Part shown: positions 31,736 to 43,860 of the stretch, one piece after another
Layout of the letters: each line of letters starts with the position of its first letter
Position numbering within the stretch: position 1 is the stretch's first letter
DNA from: Dromiciops gliroides
Taxonomy: Eukaryota > Chordata > Mammalia > Microbiotheria > Microbiotheriidae
Assembly (NCBI RefSeq): GCF_019393635.1
Contig: NC_057864.1
Location: 443,246,822 to 443,310,821, forward strand
Reading direction: 5' to 3'
Length of the DNA: 64,000 bases
Position numbers and translations under genes: made by a program
Notes under the pieces: model-generated
What the model was told of the DNA's origin: nothing
Database searches by the model: none
Seen by the model: the letters and a program-made list of their open reading frames with translations, nothing else

Positions 31736-32153
31736 CCCTCCTTTCCTTTTTCCCTTCTTCTTTCCCTCCCTCCTTCCCTCCCTCCTTCCCTCCCTCCTTC
31801 CTTTCTTTCTCCCCTCCTTCCTTCTTACCCTCCCATTTGGCCCCTCTGTGTTTCCTGTTACATTGTTACATACATATTCTTAGATTTGTGTCCTTTTATG
31901 GGACTTGAGTTCCTTGGGCTCAAACTGTGTTTTTCCCATTTGACTTGGAGCTTTTGGGGAATTTTTTAGCCTGGCTTCCTCAAGACCCCAAGAGTTTCTC
32001 ACCCACCAGGAGAAGCTCTGCAAGGGTGTCAAATAAAGTAGAAGCCAAAAGGAAAGGAAAACGATTTTATGATTGCATCATGGAAAATTGCTGGGGGCAG
32101 GGGTCATGTAATTCAGTCAAACTATCCATTCAGATAACAAGGTGGTGCCTGTG

Positions 32154-32188
32154 TGAGTGAGTGTGAGTGTGAGTGTGAGTGTGTGTTT
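32154..32188. repeat. (GTGAGT)n hexamer tract
   Basis: Five or six GTGAGT-type units. Each unit is also a splice-donor-like hexamer, but there is no exon beside it. Confidence 0.85.
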
Positions 32189-32269
32189 TGTCTTCTCTCT
32201 TCACAGAGCTCCTTGGAAGCAGGAACACTTTCTTTTCCTTTTCCCACTGACCCAATAACCAATATTCTG

Positions 32270-32960
32270 TCAATCCCCACACATCCACATAACACTGGCT
32301 GTGCAGAGAGCACTGAGTGGTGTATTACAGGGGGCTCCATGGTCCCCATGCCTGGAATTCTCTCTCTCCTCATCTTTGCCTCCTGGCTGCCTTGGCTTCC
32401 TTCAAGTCTCAGCCAAAGTCCTACCTACTGGAAAAAGCCTTTCCCATTCCTCTTAATCTTGGAACCTTTCTTCTAAGGTGATTTTCATTTTATCTTGTCT
32501 CTTCCTTCTTTGTAACTAGTTGTTTGCATATTGTCTCCCCCAACAGACTGTGAGCTCCTTGAGAGCAGGGGCGGTTTTTTTGCCCTATTTTTGTATTCCC
32601 AGTTCTTAACACAGTGCCTGGCACATAGTAGGTGGTTGTTATTGTTTTTCAGTCATGTCTGACTCTTCATAACCCGATTTGGGGTTTCTTTGGCAAAAGT
32701 ACTAGAGTGGCTTGCCGTTTCCTTCTCCAGCTCATTTTACAGATGAAGAAACAGAGGAAAACAGGCTTAAGTGACTTGCTCAGGGTCACACAGCTAGTAG
32801 ATGTCTGAGGCCAGATTTCAACTCAGGAAGATGAGTCTTTCTGACTCCAGGCCTGCTGCTCTATCTACTGGGACACTTAGTTGACCTAGTAGGTGCTTAC
32901 TAAATGCTTATTGAAAGCTGCTTGACTGACAGTAAATAGTCGGGAAAAGTTGTTCACTCC
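32270..32960 (+). repeat. L2 LINE 3' region split by a SINE
   Basis: Sense L2 text: catgcctggaattctctctc, cttcaagtctcagccaaagt, gactgtgagctccttgagag, cagtgcctggcacatagtag; completed after the SINE by gtgcttactaaatgcttatt. Confidence 0.8.
32635..32886 (-). repeat. CORE-SINE with Bov-B-like tail
   Basis: Complete antisense copy. Perfect duplication TAGTAGGTG at 32626-32634 and 32887-32895, inside an L2 end. Confidence 0.92.
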
Positions 32961-33009
32961 CCCACCCCCCTCTTCCAAAATTATCTTGTATTTATTTTGA
33001 ATGTATATT

Positions 33010-33165
33010 TTATTTATGAAATTGTTCATGTTCCCTACCCTTCCTTGCCATAGAATGCAAGCTTCCTGAGGGAAGTAACTTTTTTTTGTCTTTGTATTCC
33101 TAGCACCCAGCACAGTGACTGACACATAATAGACAAATAATACTTCCTCATCGATTGACTGGCTG
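33010..33165 (+). repeat. L2 3' end
   Basis: tagaatgcaagcttcctgag, cctagcacccagcacagtga, atcgattgactggctgaa. Confidence 0.75.
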
Positions 33166-33237
33166 AAGCATTCTTAAACTGAAATTCTTATTTCCCAGTA
33201 TAGCTCTAGAGTCAGAAAAATGTTAAATTCTCTGGTC

Positions 33238-33393
33238 TTTATTTATTTATTTTTTTGGCAGGGCAATGAGGGTTAAGTGACTTACCCAGGGTCACACAGC
33301 TAGTAAGTATCAAGTGTCTGAGGCCTAATTTGAACTCAGGTCCTCCTGAATCCAGGGCCTGTGCTTTAGCCACTGCACCACCTAGCTGTCCTA
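33238..33393 (-). repeat. Young CORE-SINE
   Basis: Antisense copy with a TTTA-rich tail. Duplication TCTCTGGTC at 33229-33237 and 33394-33402. Confidence 0.9.
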
Positions 33394-33475
33394 TCTCTGG
33401 TCCTTTTTATTCCTGAAGGAATGACTTCTCCAAAACAGGACTTGTATGAGACGGGGAGAATTCTGAGATAAAATT

Positions 33476-33594
<119 letters not shown>

Positions 33595-33599
33595 CAAAT

Positions 33600-34260
33600 T
33601 AAATGAGAATTTTTGAATTTTGATTGTCTTTTATTACACCTGCAACTTTTGGCTAATATTAACCTCACCTGACCAAAACCTGTCTCATGGGATGTGAAAA
33701 TTTACTTGGAGCCTTAGACATTCCTTAGATAAGGAGCCAGAGGAAGAATCTCAATTACCCTTGAACTTTTCCATGACATGTAACTCCAAGCCCCCCCCCC
33801 TTCAATCAGCCTATTTGTTAACCCACTGAATGTAGTTTAATCTTCAACCTGACTTAGTTTACCTATAGTTTGTTTGATCAGGTTTGTTTCCTTAGGGGAT
33901 GAATGAGAGTATGACTCTGTTTAACTAAATTTGTTCAGATTTTATGACATTGAAGGAAGCATGAGATTTTGGATCTATCTTCTGTTTAACTTTAATGGCC
34001 TAAGAGGAATACACAAAAATCGCAATACATAAATGAATTCTTTTTCTGTTACTCTGATGTAATTTTGCTTCTAAGAGGGCTTGTGAGACTCCTAATAGGG
34101 TTTCAGATTTTCTCTGAGGCCTGAAAATATGCTTGAACATAATAATAAAAAACGTAGGTTTTTACCTTGATAGTGTTTGTATTGTGATAAATCTATTTTG
34201 ACACCAGTTACTTACCACATGAACTTGGAGAAGAGATATTTTGCAAACAACAAATATTTA
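33600..34260. other. No gene or named repeat seen
   Basis: AT-rich unique-looking sequence. Confidence 0.4.
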
Positions 34261-34301
34261 TTAAGTACTTACTGTATCAAGCTCTGGGTGAGATACCTAG
34301 T

Positions 34302-34355
34302 TATTCATTCATTCATTCATTCATTCATTCATTCATTCATTCATTCATTCATTCA
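34302..34355. repeat. (ATTC)n microsatellite
   Basis: About 13 ATTC units, flanked by old MIR/L2-like pieces (cttactgtatcaagctctgg). Confidence 0.95.
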
Positions 34356-34757
34356 TAATTCAAGCCAAATACATGTAGTAAGTGTCTACTGTTTGAAATG
34401 TATTATGTGAAAAGTACTGGGTTTGGCTCCAGGTGAGATACCTAGTTCATCTCTCCCTTTCTTCCCTCCCTCTTCCTTCCTTTTATCCTGCTTGCCATTA
34501 GCTGTTATTTATCAAGTGCCCATGCTGGATGAAGATCACTGGGCTGGCTTCTGGGTGAGCTAAGGAGTTTAGATAAAACATAGCCCCCATCTCAAAGTTT
34601 AGTGAGAGGGTGAGAGAGCAATGGTAGTCTTAGCTCCTGAATATTCTATCTAGTCACCTGGTAGCCTGAAGGTTTTCCTGGCCTGCTTTGCAATATCAAA
34701 ATATATAAAGAACAATTTTACATATTTATATGTATATATATATTTATACATATACAA

Positions 34758-34794
34758 ATCCATCCATCCATCCATCCATCCATCCATCCATCCA
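34758..34794. repeat. (CATC)n microsatellite
   Basis: Nine CATC units next to a TATA-rich tract. Confidence 0.95.
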
Positions 34795-34814
34795 TAATAT
34801 ACAAACACACATAA

Positions 34815-35020
34815 ATACCTATTTGTGTCTAATGGTAGCCATTTCCAGGGCAGGGACGTGGGAGGGAAGACAAAAGGAAAAAGAAGAAATCTACCTGATA
34901 TAGCAAGTTGTACATATTAGATTTGCAGTTTCATGTACAATCATCCTTTTTATTGTATTATGTTATGGAAATGCTTGTTTTATTCCATAAATTAAAAATA
35001 AAATTAAAAAATTAAAAAAG
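34815..35020 (+). repeat. Unassigned dispersed repeat, A-rich end
   Basis: aatgcttgttttattccata followed by a decayed A-rich tail suggests the 3' end of a retroposed element. Family not recognised with certainty. Confidence 0.4.
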
Positions 35021-35029
35021 GGAGAAATT

Positions 35030-35629
35030 TGCTGAAGCTTGAGAGCACAGTGTAGCTATGACTGGTTATTGCTTCTGTCTTTACCAGACCTGACAGAAGT
35101 GTCAAAGCCAAATATTCACTGGAGGCAGTCTGAACACTTCAAATAAGTTAGTGAACCATCAAGTCTGAGAAGAGTGGGAGACAGAGATACCCTGCAGGTT
35201 ACCCTAGCATTACCCTGCTAATCCTCCTGAAGATGGATGGCCTCCTTCTTTTGGTTTTTAGGTTTTGAAATTTCCTTTCCTCTTCTTAAAGGAAAAAAAA
35301 AAGCTTTTATTTTAGGCATGTAAAACTAGTGGAGGCCTCTTTTAGCAGTGACAGTTTCATGCTCTCAACTCTGCCTATATAATAATATGACCCAGGGGCT
35401 AAAAGTATCACATCTTATGCCTTCCAATCTTTTCCCTCCTGGATTGCTCAGTTGAAGGAACCAAAGCAGATCCAGGACATTGGTCTCAGTGCTCTGAAAG
35501 AGGGATATTCATTTGACCAAGGGGGAGTGGGATGGAGACAATGAAGTACAATGGACCGAGCACTGGCTCTCTAATTGAAACCTACCCCTGATCTAACTCT
35601 TTGTGTGACCACAGCAAATTCTTTTTTTT
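35030..35629. other. No gene or named repeat seen
   Basis: Unique-looking sequence with short open frames only. Confidence 0.4.
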
Positions 35630-36045
35630 TAAAAATTAAAAATATTTTTAAAATCTATTTTGAACTTAAATACAAAAAGACCAAAATAGGAGAACATTTC
35701 CTTGTATACAGCACAACATAAAAAGAAGATTCAATATAAAACCATGAATTTCCATTTTATAATTTACTTTTTTTGAAAAACTATAATAAATACTACACAT
35801 TATGTTCAAAGCTTCCCTACTTTTCTGTGGTTCCTTCTAAGTTTTCTTTTGATCTCTGCTGTGTACTTTTATTTTTTTTTCTCCCTCCCTCCCCACATTA
35901 CTCTAGAGGTTACCATTAGTCACAGATATGTGTGTATGTATGTATATACATATATATGTATGTATATATGTATATGTAAAACCATACTATGCATACTTCT
36001 ATTTATCATTCTTTCTCTGGATGTGGATAACGTAGGTCCTTTGTA
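35630..36045 (-). repeat. Unassigned AT-rich dispersed repeat
   Basis: T/A-rich start on the plus strand, aagaccaaaataggagaaca, and a TATG tract at 35930-35978. The A-rich end and lack of unique features fit an old retroelement in antisense. Family not assigned. Confidence 0.4.
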
Positions 36046-36049
36046 GTTG

Positions 36050-36175
36050 ACCTGAGTAATGTGGCAAATTCTCTAAGCTTTCTGGGCTTCAGTTTGTTCA
36101 TGTATAAATGAAGGGGTTGGACTAGGTGAACTTTGAGCTTCCTTTCTCCTTTCTCAAGTGTTCTTGGTCTGTGGC
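36050..36175 (+). repeat. MIR-like fragment
   Basis: ctgggcttcagtttgttcat, gaaggggttggactaggtga: sense 3' half of a MIR-like element. Confidence 0.6.
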
Positions 36176-36179
36176 TAGA

Positions 36180-37255
36180 TTATGGGGGCAAGTGAACTTG
36201 GATGAGGAAAAAAGTACCTCTTTCTTTTCACTTACTGCTAACTGAACTTTAGCATTTTCTTCAATTAAGAAATTTTTTTAAAAAGCTCCTCAAAACCATG
36301 ATGCTAAGGTGAGGTCCAGAGGCTTCACTAGATTGCCAATGGGATCTATGACACAGAAAGATTAAGGACCCCTACTCCAGATGTCTGGTCCTGTGACCTC
36401 CAAGATCTTTATAATTGTTTCCAATAAGGAGAAGAGACATGTAGAGGTATAGCACCTCTCTGACTCTGAGCTAAGTAGAGTTGAGGAGGATGTATACTGT
36501 TTTTCAGGATCTCTACTTCCTCTCGGAAGCCTCATCAACTTGTTTTGATAAAGAGTCCTTGACTCTGAAGTCTCCCTGATTGTTTTTATTCATTCTGCAT
36601 TTTTAGCTCTCTAGTGTCCCTTTGCATTTCCTCTGTTGGGACTCGCTCAAGTTCTCTCTGATGGGGGTAAGGGGGAGGGTCCTGCCAGTTTTTATTTCTA
36701 ACTCATAATCCCCTTGGGTACTTTCCACTTCTCCCCCTACCTCCTGCCCTCTGACAGCTCTGCCTGGAATGAATGATTAATGGATATCTCTCATTACACT
36801 GCCAGAGGGGATAGAGATGAGAATGTTGAATGAAAGGGAGAGAAGCCTTAGCCTAGGGGCTGGGGTAGAGTTATCCTTTTTAAAAAATATATATATTTTT
36901 AGTGGGGCTTAGCAATGCTTTGGGGGCACCATAGAATACTTGCAGGGATCCTTCTGTGGTCAGTGAAATGATGAATTTTCAATTAGGATTTTAAAATTTA
37001 TTTCAACACTATGAGAACCATCACAGCACTTTTCGGTGCTTCTAAGTTACTGGTTGCTACCAAAGCCATTTCTTTTTATCACCACAATTCTCTCAGTGAT
37101 GCTATATGGTGGTGAACAAGGAACAAAACTATTTTAGAAGAATCATAAACTTCAGGAGATCTGAAATGGAAAGGTTCATGGTGGATATAGATGGACTGTG
37201 GCGTATGGGTCACATATGAGAATTTTCATAGAAGAGATCATCAAAAATGTTCGTT
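36180..37255. other. No gene or named repeat seen
   Basis: Mostly unassigned. No open frame with protein-family features. Confidence 0.4.
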
Positions 37256-37478
37256 AGTTCACAATTTTCTTCAGAATTAAAAAAATGTCTACTATGTGCC
37301 AGGTAAGCATGGGGTAATAGATAGAAGATCAGCCATGAAGTCAAGGTACATGGCGTAATGGGTAGAAAGCTAGCCATGGAGTCAAGAAGCGTCAAGTTCA
37401 AGTTCCATCAATGACATATATGACTCTGGTTAAGTCACTTAATCTCTTAGTGCCCCAGGGAACTTCCTTAAAACTTCA

Positions 37479-37695
37479 GGGGCAACTAGGTGGCACAGTG
37501 GATAGAGCACCGGCCCTGGAGTCAGGAGGATCTGAGCTCAAATCCAGCCTCAGACACTTAACACTTACTAGCTGTGTGATCCTGGGCAAGTCATTTAACC
37601 CTTATTGTCTCTCCAAAAAAACCAAACCAAACCAAAAAACCCCAAAAACCAACCAACCAAACAAAAACAAGCAAAAAACAACAACCAAAAAACCC
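37479..37695 (+). repeat. Young CORE-SINE with long CAA/ACC-rich tail
   Basis: Full-length sense copy followed by about 80 bp of A-rich tail broken by C (ccaaaccaaaccaaaaaacc). Confidence 0.9.
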
Positions 37696-37924
37696 CTTGT
37701 AAGTTCAGAAAAGTTGCCAATCTTGATTGGCAGAGGGAGTTTCCTCAGCAGGAGTTCTCTGTTCCCATGAAACCACAAGTCTGCAGCCAGAAATGTATCA
37801 GACATTATGCTAGTTGCTGGGGGTACAAAATACCGTGAAATAGTCCCTGTTTTCAAGGAACTTAGCTTATACTGAGGAGGAAGGTGGTGGGAAGAAAAAC
37901 AGTTTATTCACAGATAAGCAAATG

Positions 37925-38095
37925 ATATATATGCATATGTGCATATGTATTTGCTGACATACACATGCATACACACATACGCACAGATACACATACAATA
38001 TACATACACATGCACATGCACATACACATACATACACTTACACACCCACATCCACCCACATCCACATATACATCCATACATACATATACATATGG
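37925..38095. repeat. CA/CATA low-complexity tract
   Basis: ACATAC, CACATG and CCACAT units. Open frames on both strands here are artefacts. Confidence 0.85.
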
Positions 38096-38236
38096 TAGGG
38101 GAAAGGAAGGCCCTAAAAAGTACATGTGTAGGCTTAGGAAAGGTTTTATTTAAGAGGTAGCACTTGAGTCCAGACTCTGAGGAAGCTAGGCTTTTTAAGA
38201 TACAGAACTAGTATATATGACCTTAGTCTAAGTATT

Positions 38237-38399
38237 TTCTTTTTCTTTTCTTTTTTTTTTTTTTAGTGAGGCAATTGGGGTTAAGTGACTTGCCCAAGGT
38301 CACACAGCTAGTAAGTGTTAAGTGTCTGAGACCGGATTTGAACTCAGGTACTCCTGAATCCAGGGCTGGTGCTCTATCCACTGAGCCACCTAGCTGCCC
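38237..38399 (-). repeat. Young CORE-SINE
   Basis: Complete antisense copy. Perfect 15-bp duplication CTTAGTCTAAGTATT at 38222-38236 and 38400-38414. Confidence 0.95.
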
Positions 38400-38514
38400 C
38401 TTAGTCTAAGTATTGCACCCATATCTGGGAAATATTAAAAGAACCATATATATATATATATTTAGTCTTAGCATGCTGAGTTCCTCCTCTGTGAAGGGTT
38501 TCCATGTTTTTGTT

Positions 38515-38925
38515 TTTAATTGTTATTCTCAAAGAGGAGCAACATGACATCACTATGTCAGTGTCAAGGTGTCTCTGACTGCTGCTCATCAGACAATATG
38601 AGTTCTGAAGGTTCTTTCACAGGTCAGGCACAAATGGTCCATGTGAACATTTAGGGTGGAGCTGTCTCTAAATTTGTGCATCTCCCATCTTTTTCGAGCT
38701 ATTGTGATCCTGCTTTGTTTATAAAGCAAAGTGCCTTCTGGGATGCCGGCCCACCATGCCGGGCGGTCCTTTGCCAGTGTCTCCCATGACATGCAATTGA
38801 TTCTAAAGTTCTTCAGAGAGAAGGGTTTCCATAGAGACTCTGGACAAGCATCTCCCAGGACAAGCTGGTGTGGATGAGCTGTGATGTCACATGTTAAGAT
38901 GTTAGATCCTCTGAAGTATTGACAA
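38515..38925 (-). mobile_element. RTE-type LINE 3' end with remnant of the ORF C-terminus
   Basis: The minus strand can be read as AKDRPAWWAGIPEG and then DHLCLTCERTFRTH, which fits the conserved tail of LINE reverse-transcriptase proteins that end in a CxxC...H motif. It is followed by the GACATCA...GTTGCTCCTCTTTGAG terminus, which the composite SINEs at 2085 and 49313 share. Only about 400 bp remain. The clade (RTE) is inferred from that shared end. Confidence 0.6.
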
Positions 38926-39009
38926 GGGTCTGGCCTGAAGTTCTGTAATGGAAAGTAAGTCTTTCAGTCAATATTATGTTTGCATTTGTTTCCTTATATA
39001 TGTGTTATA

Positions 39010-39094
39010 TCTTCTAGTAGAATGCAAGCTCCTTAAGGCAGGGATTGGTTTGGTTTGTCTCTGTATCCCAGCACCTAGCATATCTTACACATGC
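39010..39094 (+). repeat. L2 3' end
   Basis: tagaatgcaagctccttaag, ccagcacctagcatatctta. Confidence 0.7.
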
Positions 39095-39338
39095 TGTTAT
39101 TAGTCAGTGAGTCATGTCTGACTCTTTATGACCCCATTGAGGTTTTTTCTGGCAAAGATACTGGAATGGTTTGCCATTTTTTTCTCTAGCTCATTTTGCA
39201 GATGAAGAAACTGGGGCAAACAGGGTTAAGTGACTTGCCCAGGGTCACACAACTAGTGAGTGTCTGAGGTTAGGTTTGAACTCAGGTCTTCTTGACTTCA
39301 GGCCTCGTGCTCTCTCCATGGTGCCACCTAGCTGCCCC
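39095..39338 (-). repeat. CORE-SINE with Bov-B-like tail
   Basis: Complete antisense copy, from tcagtgagtcatgtctgact to gccacctagctgccccta. It cuts the L2 end to its left. Confidence 0.88.
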
Positions 39339-39639
39339 TATTCTTCCATATGTGTTAGAAAACATGGCTTGGTAATAGAGTATGTCTATCGTCCAAGGAC
39401 CAACCTCATTATCAGTTTAGCCACACCAACTCTCAAAGACCATCCACTAAAAGATTTCTATCAGTAAGGTTGGAGAGGGTGCCCACATCCATTATATATC
39501 CTTGAAGCACTGAAGTGTGTTTTAGCATCTGAACATTTTAGCATCATAGGATTTAGAGTTTGATGGGCCTTTGAGGCCATTTTCTCCAACTTCGTCATTT
39601 CACAGATGAGGAATTTGAGATTGGATCCATCTACTCTGT

Positions 39640-39805
39640 AAATATCTTGTATGTCCCTAAATATTTACATGGAATCTCTCCCATTAGAATGTGAGCTCCT
39701 TGAGAGCAGGGACTGTTTTTGCTTTTCTTTGTATCCCTGGCACCCAGCACAGTGCCAAGACTATAGCAAAACACTTAATAAATGCTTCTTGACTGATCAA
39801 CTAAA
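39640..39805 (+). repeat. L2 3' end
   Basis: ttagaatgtgagctccttga, ggcacccagcacagtgccaa, aataaatgcttcttgactga. Confidence 0.8.
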
Positions 39806-40079
39806 AGATTTGTCCAAGTTTGCAAAAATGGTAACATATCCTGGATTTAAATACAGAGACAAAGTCTGGTGCTCTTTCCAGTATGCTGTGCTACCTTTTT
39901 TCCTCCCTTAATAAGCCTCAATGAGCAGGACAGTCTCCCTACCTTGTTCCTCACTCCCTACCACTGAAGTATTTTATTTGCAATATGTCTGACTTCTTTG
40001 GTCATGCTATACTAAGGATCAGCTGGTGTGGCACTGACCTCAGCTAGGGGGATGAGCCCTAAGATTGTTAGTCATTGAA

Positions 40080-40260
40080 TGTTAAAACCAGAAGAGACCT
40101 TAGCTGTATCTAGAACAACTTTCTGCTCCTCCAGATGACAAAATTCATACCTAGAGAGGAAAATTGACTTGCCCAAGGTAATACAGGGAGTTATTGTTAG
40201 AAGAGGGACTAGAACACTCAAGGTTTCTGAACTCCAGGCCAGAGATTTCTCAATCCTGCT
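40080..40260 (-). repeat. MIR-like relic
   Basis: agaagagaccttagctgt, aattgacttgcccaaggtaa, actccaggccagagatttct: antisense SINE relic. Confidence 0.5.
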
Positions 40261-40384
40261 CCTTTCTTTAGAGGTGGAGCCAAATGCATACAGGACAGGA
40301 TTGGAAGCATTTCTACATGTCCTGAATTGGATTTTGTCAAGGTCATGATTAAGTGCCAGGGAGGAAGATAATAACAATAAGAAC

Positions 40385-40500
40385 GAATGAAAAAGCATTT
40401 ATTAAGTGTTTATTATGTGGCAGGCACTCTGCTAAGCTCTGGGAAGGCAGATACAAAATCACAGACAATCCCTGCCCTCAAGGGGGAGTAGATCCAAACA
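40385..40500 (-). repeat. L2 3' end
   Basis: agcatttattaagtgtttat, gcaggcactctgctaagctc, aatccctgccctcaaggg. Confidence 0.65.
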
Positions 40501-40559
40501 AAGGGAAGGGCACTTTCCTCTGGATCGGAGGAATGATGAGCTATAGAGGAGTAGAATGA

Positions 40560-41455
40560 CATACCCCATCCAGGAAAAGTGGCAGAGTTAATTTGACCAG
40601 CATTCTCATTTTCCATAATTAGAGGAAGTGGAGGAGGAGGCTGTGGAGTAAAGTGGTTGGAGAGGAGGGAGGGAAATGAATAAAGCATGCCCGGGCTTTC
40701 TTTAAATCATGGTCCAGGAGAGGCCACCATGATAAACAAAGTGATTTTGACAGTATTAAAAAACTCCTGGCATGGTGATGATTACCTCAATGTAAATGGA
40801 AAGAGGAATCACCACAAAAAGCTAAAAAATGAATGTTGTAAAATCAACAAGAACAAGTGTGACTCCAAAGAAATTATGAAAAGACACCCACACCCCACTC
40901 CTTGGTAGAGATGGGTGGTCCACAAGTATGGAACACAGCTTGGATTTTCAGACTGTTTTGTTGTATTAATTTTGCTTATTTCCCCTTCTTCCTCTTTTTT
41001 TTCTTGATAAACATCATTTGTTTTAAGGGATGGCTCTCTGGGAATAGATGGGGAAGTGATACTAGGGGAAATTCTCATAGTGTGAAAAACAAAAAAAATT
41101 AATACAAATTTATTTTGAAAAGAAATTCCTTAACAAGTGGTGTGGAAACTCCCTCCACCAATGTAGATCTCACACTCTTTATCAGATGAGTCTTAGAAAG
41201 TTGTCTGAGGTACATAGAAGTTAAATGACTTGCCTAACCAAGCAAGCAAGCAAGCAACCCATAAATCAACCAGCAAGCATTTATTTAATATAAGCCATTA
41301 CAGTGTTAGTTAGGTTGTAAGGGTTTTTAAATATCAAACAGAGGAGTCTGTATTTCAACTTAGTTTTTTTTTAATGGTAAAAAAGAGTTTATTTATTCTG
41401 TAAAACAAGAAAAAAAATGTGTGCTTCCCATTATAGTAAAAATAGATTTGTGGAA
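40560..41455. other. No gene recognised
   Basis: Short open frames only. An AT-rich stretch follows 41090. A tract of four CAAG repeats at 41241-41258 is the only ordered feature. Confidence 0.4.
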
Positions 41456-41516
41456 ATTGATGGGAAATGATTCAGAATGAATGTTATCAACAACTTCTTT
41501 CAAATGTTTCCAGTAG

Positions 41517-41691
41517 GGGGCAGCTAGGTGGTGCAGTGGATAAAGCACCGGCCCTGGATTTAGGAGGACCTGAGTTCAGGTCTGACCTCAGGCACTTGGC
41601 ACTTACTAGCTGTGTGACCCTGGGCAAGTCATTTAACCCTCATTGCTCCACCCAAATAAGATAAAATAAAAACAACAAAAAAAGGAGTGAT
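41517..41691 (+). repeat. Young CORE-SINE
   Basis: Full-length sense copy with an A-rich tail. Perfect 16-bp duplication CAAATGTTTCCAGTAG at 41501-41516 and 41692-41707. Confidence 0.95.
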
Positions 41692-41823
41692 CAAATGTTT
41701 CCAGTAGACAGCAATACTAGGTAACCTAACCAGCTTTCAATCACATTAACTTTTATAAATTTATGGGACTTATTGAGAAGACAGCTTACATGAAACAGAA
41801 TGAGTTAGTTGTATCACATTTTT

Positions 41824-42275
41824 TATCATAAAAGTATTTTATTATTTCCTAGTTACATGTAGAGATCATTTTTAACATTTGATTTTATAAGATTTCTAGT
41901 TCCAAATTTTTCTCCCTCCTTTCTTTTCCGTTTTTCTCCCCAAGAAGCAAGCAATCTGATATAGGTTATATATATACAATCACACTAAACATATTTCTGC
42001 ATTAGTCATGTTGTGAAAGAAGAATCAGAACAAAAGGGAAAAAACTCAAAAAAGAAAAACAAAAAAGTAGAAACGGTATGGTTCAATCTGCATCCAGATT
42101 CCCCAGTTCTTTTTTCTGGATGTGGAGAGCATCACGAGTCCTTTGGAATTGTCTTGGATCATTGTATTGCTGAGAAGAGTTAAATTTATCATAGTTAATC
42201 ATCACACGATGTTGTTGATACTGTGTACAATGTTCTCCTGATTTTGCTCATTTCACTCAGCATCATGTATTTCAA
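41824..42275 (-). repeat. Dispersed retroelement family, copy 1
   Basis: AAGCAATCTGATATAGGTTA, GTCCTTTGGAATTGTCTTG, CATTGTATTGCTGAGAA and gttctcctgattttgctcat are shared in the same order with 50700-51200 and, in reverse, with 59757-60215. An A-rich 3' end suggests retroposition. I cannot assign the family. Confidence 0.7.
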
Positions 42276-42304
42276 CTTAGAAGTAATAAGGAGACCCTGG
42301 ACTT

Positions 42305-42461
42305 CATTTGTTTGTTTGTTTTTTGGTGAGGCAATTGGAGTTAAGTGACTTGCCCAGGGTCACACAGTTAGTAAGTGTCAGGGGTCTGAGAGCGGATTTG
42401 AACTCAGGTCCACCTGAATCCAGAGCCAGTGCTCTATCCACTGTGCCACCTAGCTGCCCCT
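42305..42461 (-). repeat. Young CORE-SINE inside L2
   Basis: Complete antisense copy. Perfect duplication ACCCTGGACTT at 42294-42304 and 42462-42472. Confidence 0.95.
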
Positions 42462-42547
42462 ACCCTGGACTTTATTGAGCCAGAGGATGACATCGGCAGA
42501 CCTGGGCTTTAGGAAGATCACTTTGGTAGCTGTGTGGAGGATGGATT

Positions 42548-42576
42548 GGAAGAGAGAGAGAGAGAGACAGAGAGAC

Positions 42577-42652
<76 letters not shown>

Positions 42653-42653
42653 T
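42548..42653. repeat. (GA)n with GACA interruptions
   Basis: GA units broken at intervals by GACAGA. It lies inside L2 text at a point where other copies have a short GA-rich stretch (ggattggaatgaggaagaga). Confidence 0.95.
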
Positions 42654-43189
42654 CTAAGCAAGAATAATTACTGAAAAAAGTCTGGGTCAGAGTTGATGAG
42701 GTTCTGAACTAGAGTGGTAGGCTATGATAAGAAAAAGGGGGACAAATGTGAGACCTTGTAGGACAAAATCAATAAGATTTGGCAGCTGATTGGATCTATG
42801 GAGTGAGGAAAGGTGAAGAATTGAGGAGGACTTTGAGTTTGCAAACTTAGGTCCCTAGTATGGTAGTGCCACCCTTTACAGAAATAGGGAAGTCTAGAAT
42901 AAGAGTTAGTTCAGGGGAAAAGACAGTAAGTTCTGCCTTTTTATGTAAAATTTGAGACATCAAAAGATGTTCTGGTTTGAATATCTGCTAGGCAGTTGGT
43001 GATGTGAGACTGGAGCTTAGGAAAGAGACTAGATCTAAGAATCATCTACATGGATATAACAAATAAGCCCATGTCACCTTATGAGAACCAAGTGGTTCAC
43101 TGTTCAGAGAGCTAATTTGAACTTCAGTCTTCTGGATTCCAGATCCAACATGTCAATGACCATGCCATGGTGCCTAAGAATAATGCTTG

Positions 43190-43480
43190 TTATTATCATT
43201 ACATTGATACAGTGCTTTTAGGTTTACAAAGTGCTTTATATTCATTATTTCATTTTGGTCCTCACAATAATCCCTAGTGGTAGTTAGTACAAGTAGTGTT
43301 GCTATATTTTATTGCTAAGAAATATTAATTACAATAAATATTGTTATTATACATTTGATAGATGAGGAAAAAATGATTTGCCCAGAGTCACACAGCTAGT
43401 AAGTGGCAAGACCAGAATCTGAACTCAGATCTCCTGATTCCAAGTCCAGTGTTCTCCCCCCCCCCCCCCCCGCCCCATAA
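43190..43480 (-). repeat. MIR-like CORE-SINE with poly-C
   Basis: Antisense text from tacaaagtgctttatattca to gaactcagatctcctgattc. A run of about 15 C interrupted by G lies at 43456-43476. Confidence 0.75.
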
Positions 43481-43569
43481 CACAGCTGTCTACAGGACAA
43501 GAGGGGAAGATAGATAAGTAGAAGAGATATAAGAACAAGATGTCTAGAATATTGTAGGGAAAAGAGTAT

Positions 43570-43860
43570 GTAAAAGATGCAGATTCAGGTCCTACCTGTG
43601 GCACTAATTGGGGGATGTTCACATCTGCTCTCTAGTACTGTTTTCTCAAGTATAAAACAGGTGTGCTTGAAAGTATATTAAATTGGGAGTTTGAGGACTT
43701 AGGTTTGAATTTCAGTTTTGCTATTTATTTATCTGCGCAACTTTGGGAAAGGCCCCCCCTTTAAAAAAATATTTGTCTCAGTTTCTTCATCTTGTAAAAT
43801 GAAAGGGTTGGACATGATTGCTGGAGTCTTTCTTGACTTCATTATCCTGTGGGAAATGGA
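43570..43860 (+). repeat. MIR-like relic(s)
   Basis: aaattgggagtttgaggact, tctcagtttcttcatcttgt, gaaagggttggacatgattg: sense copies of the MIR middle and end. Confidence 0.55.

Larger units (their letters stand above)
42280..43060 (-). repeat. L2 LINE split by a SINE and a microsatellite
   Basis: Antisense L2 text before the SINE (aggagaccctggact) and after it (aggaagatcactttggtagc, gtgtggaggatggattggaa), then after the GA tract (gcagctgattggatctatgg, aggcagttggtgatgtgaga). Confidence 0.7.

Noticed and set aside
32154-32188. Run of GTGAGT motifs as possible splice donors
   Set aside because: A simple hexamer tract with no exon to its left on the plus strand.
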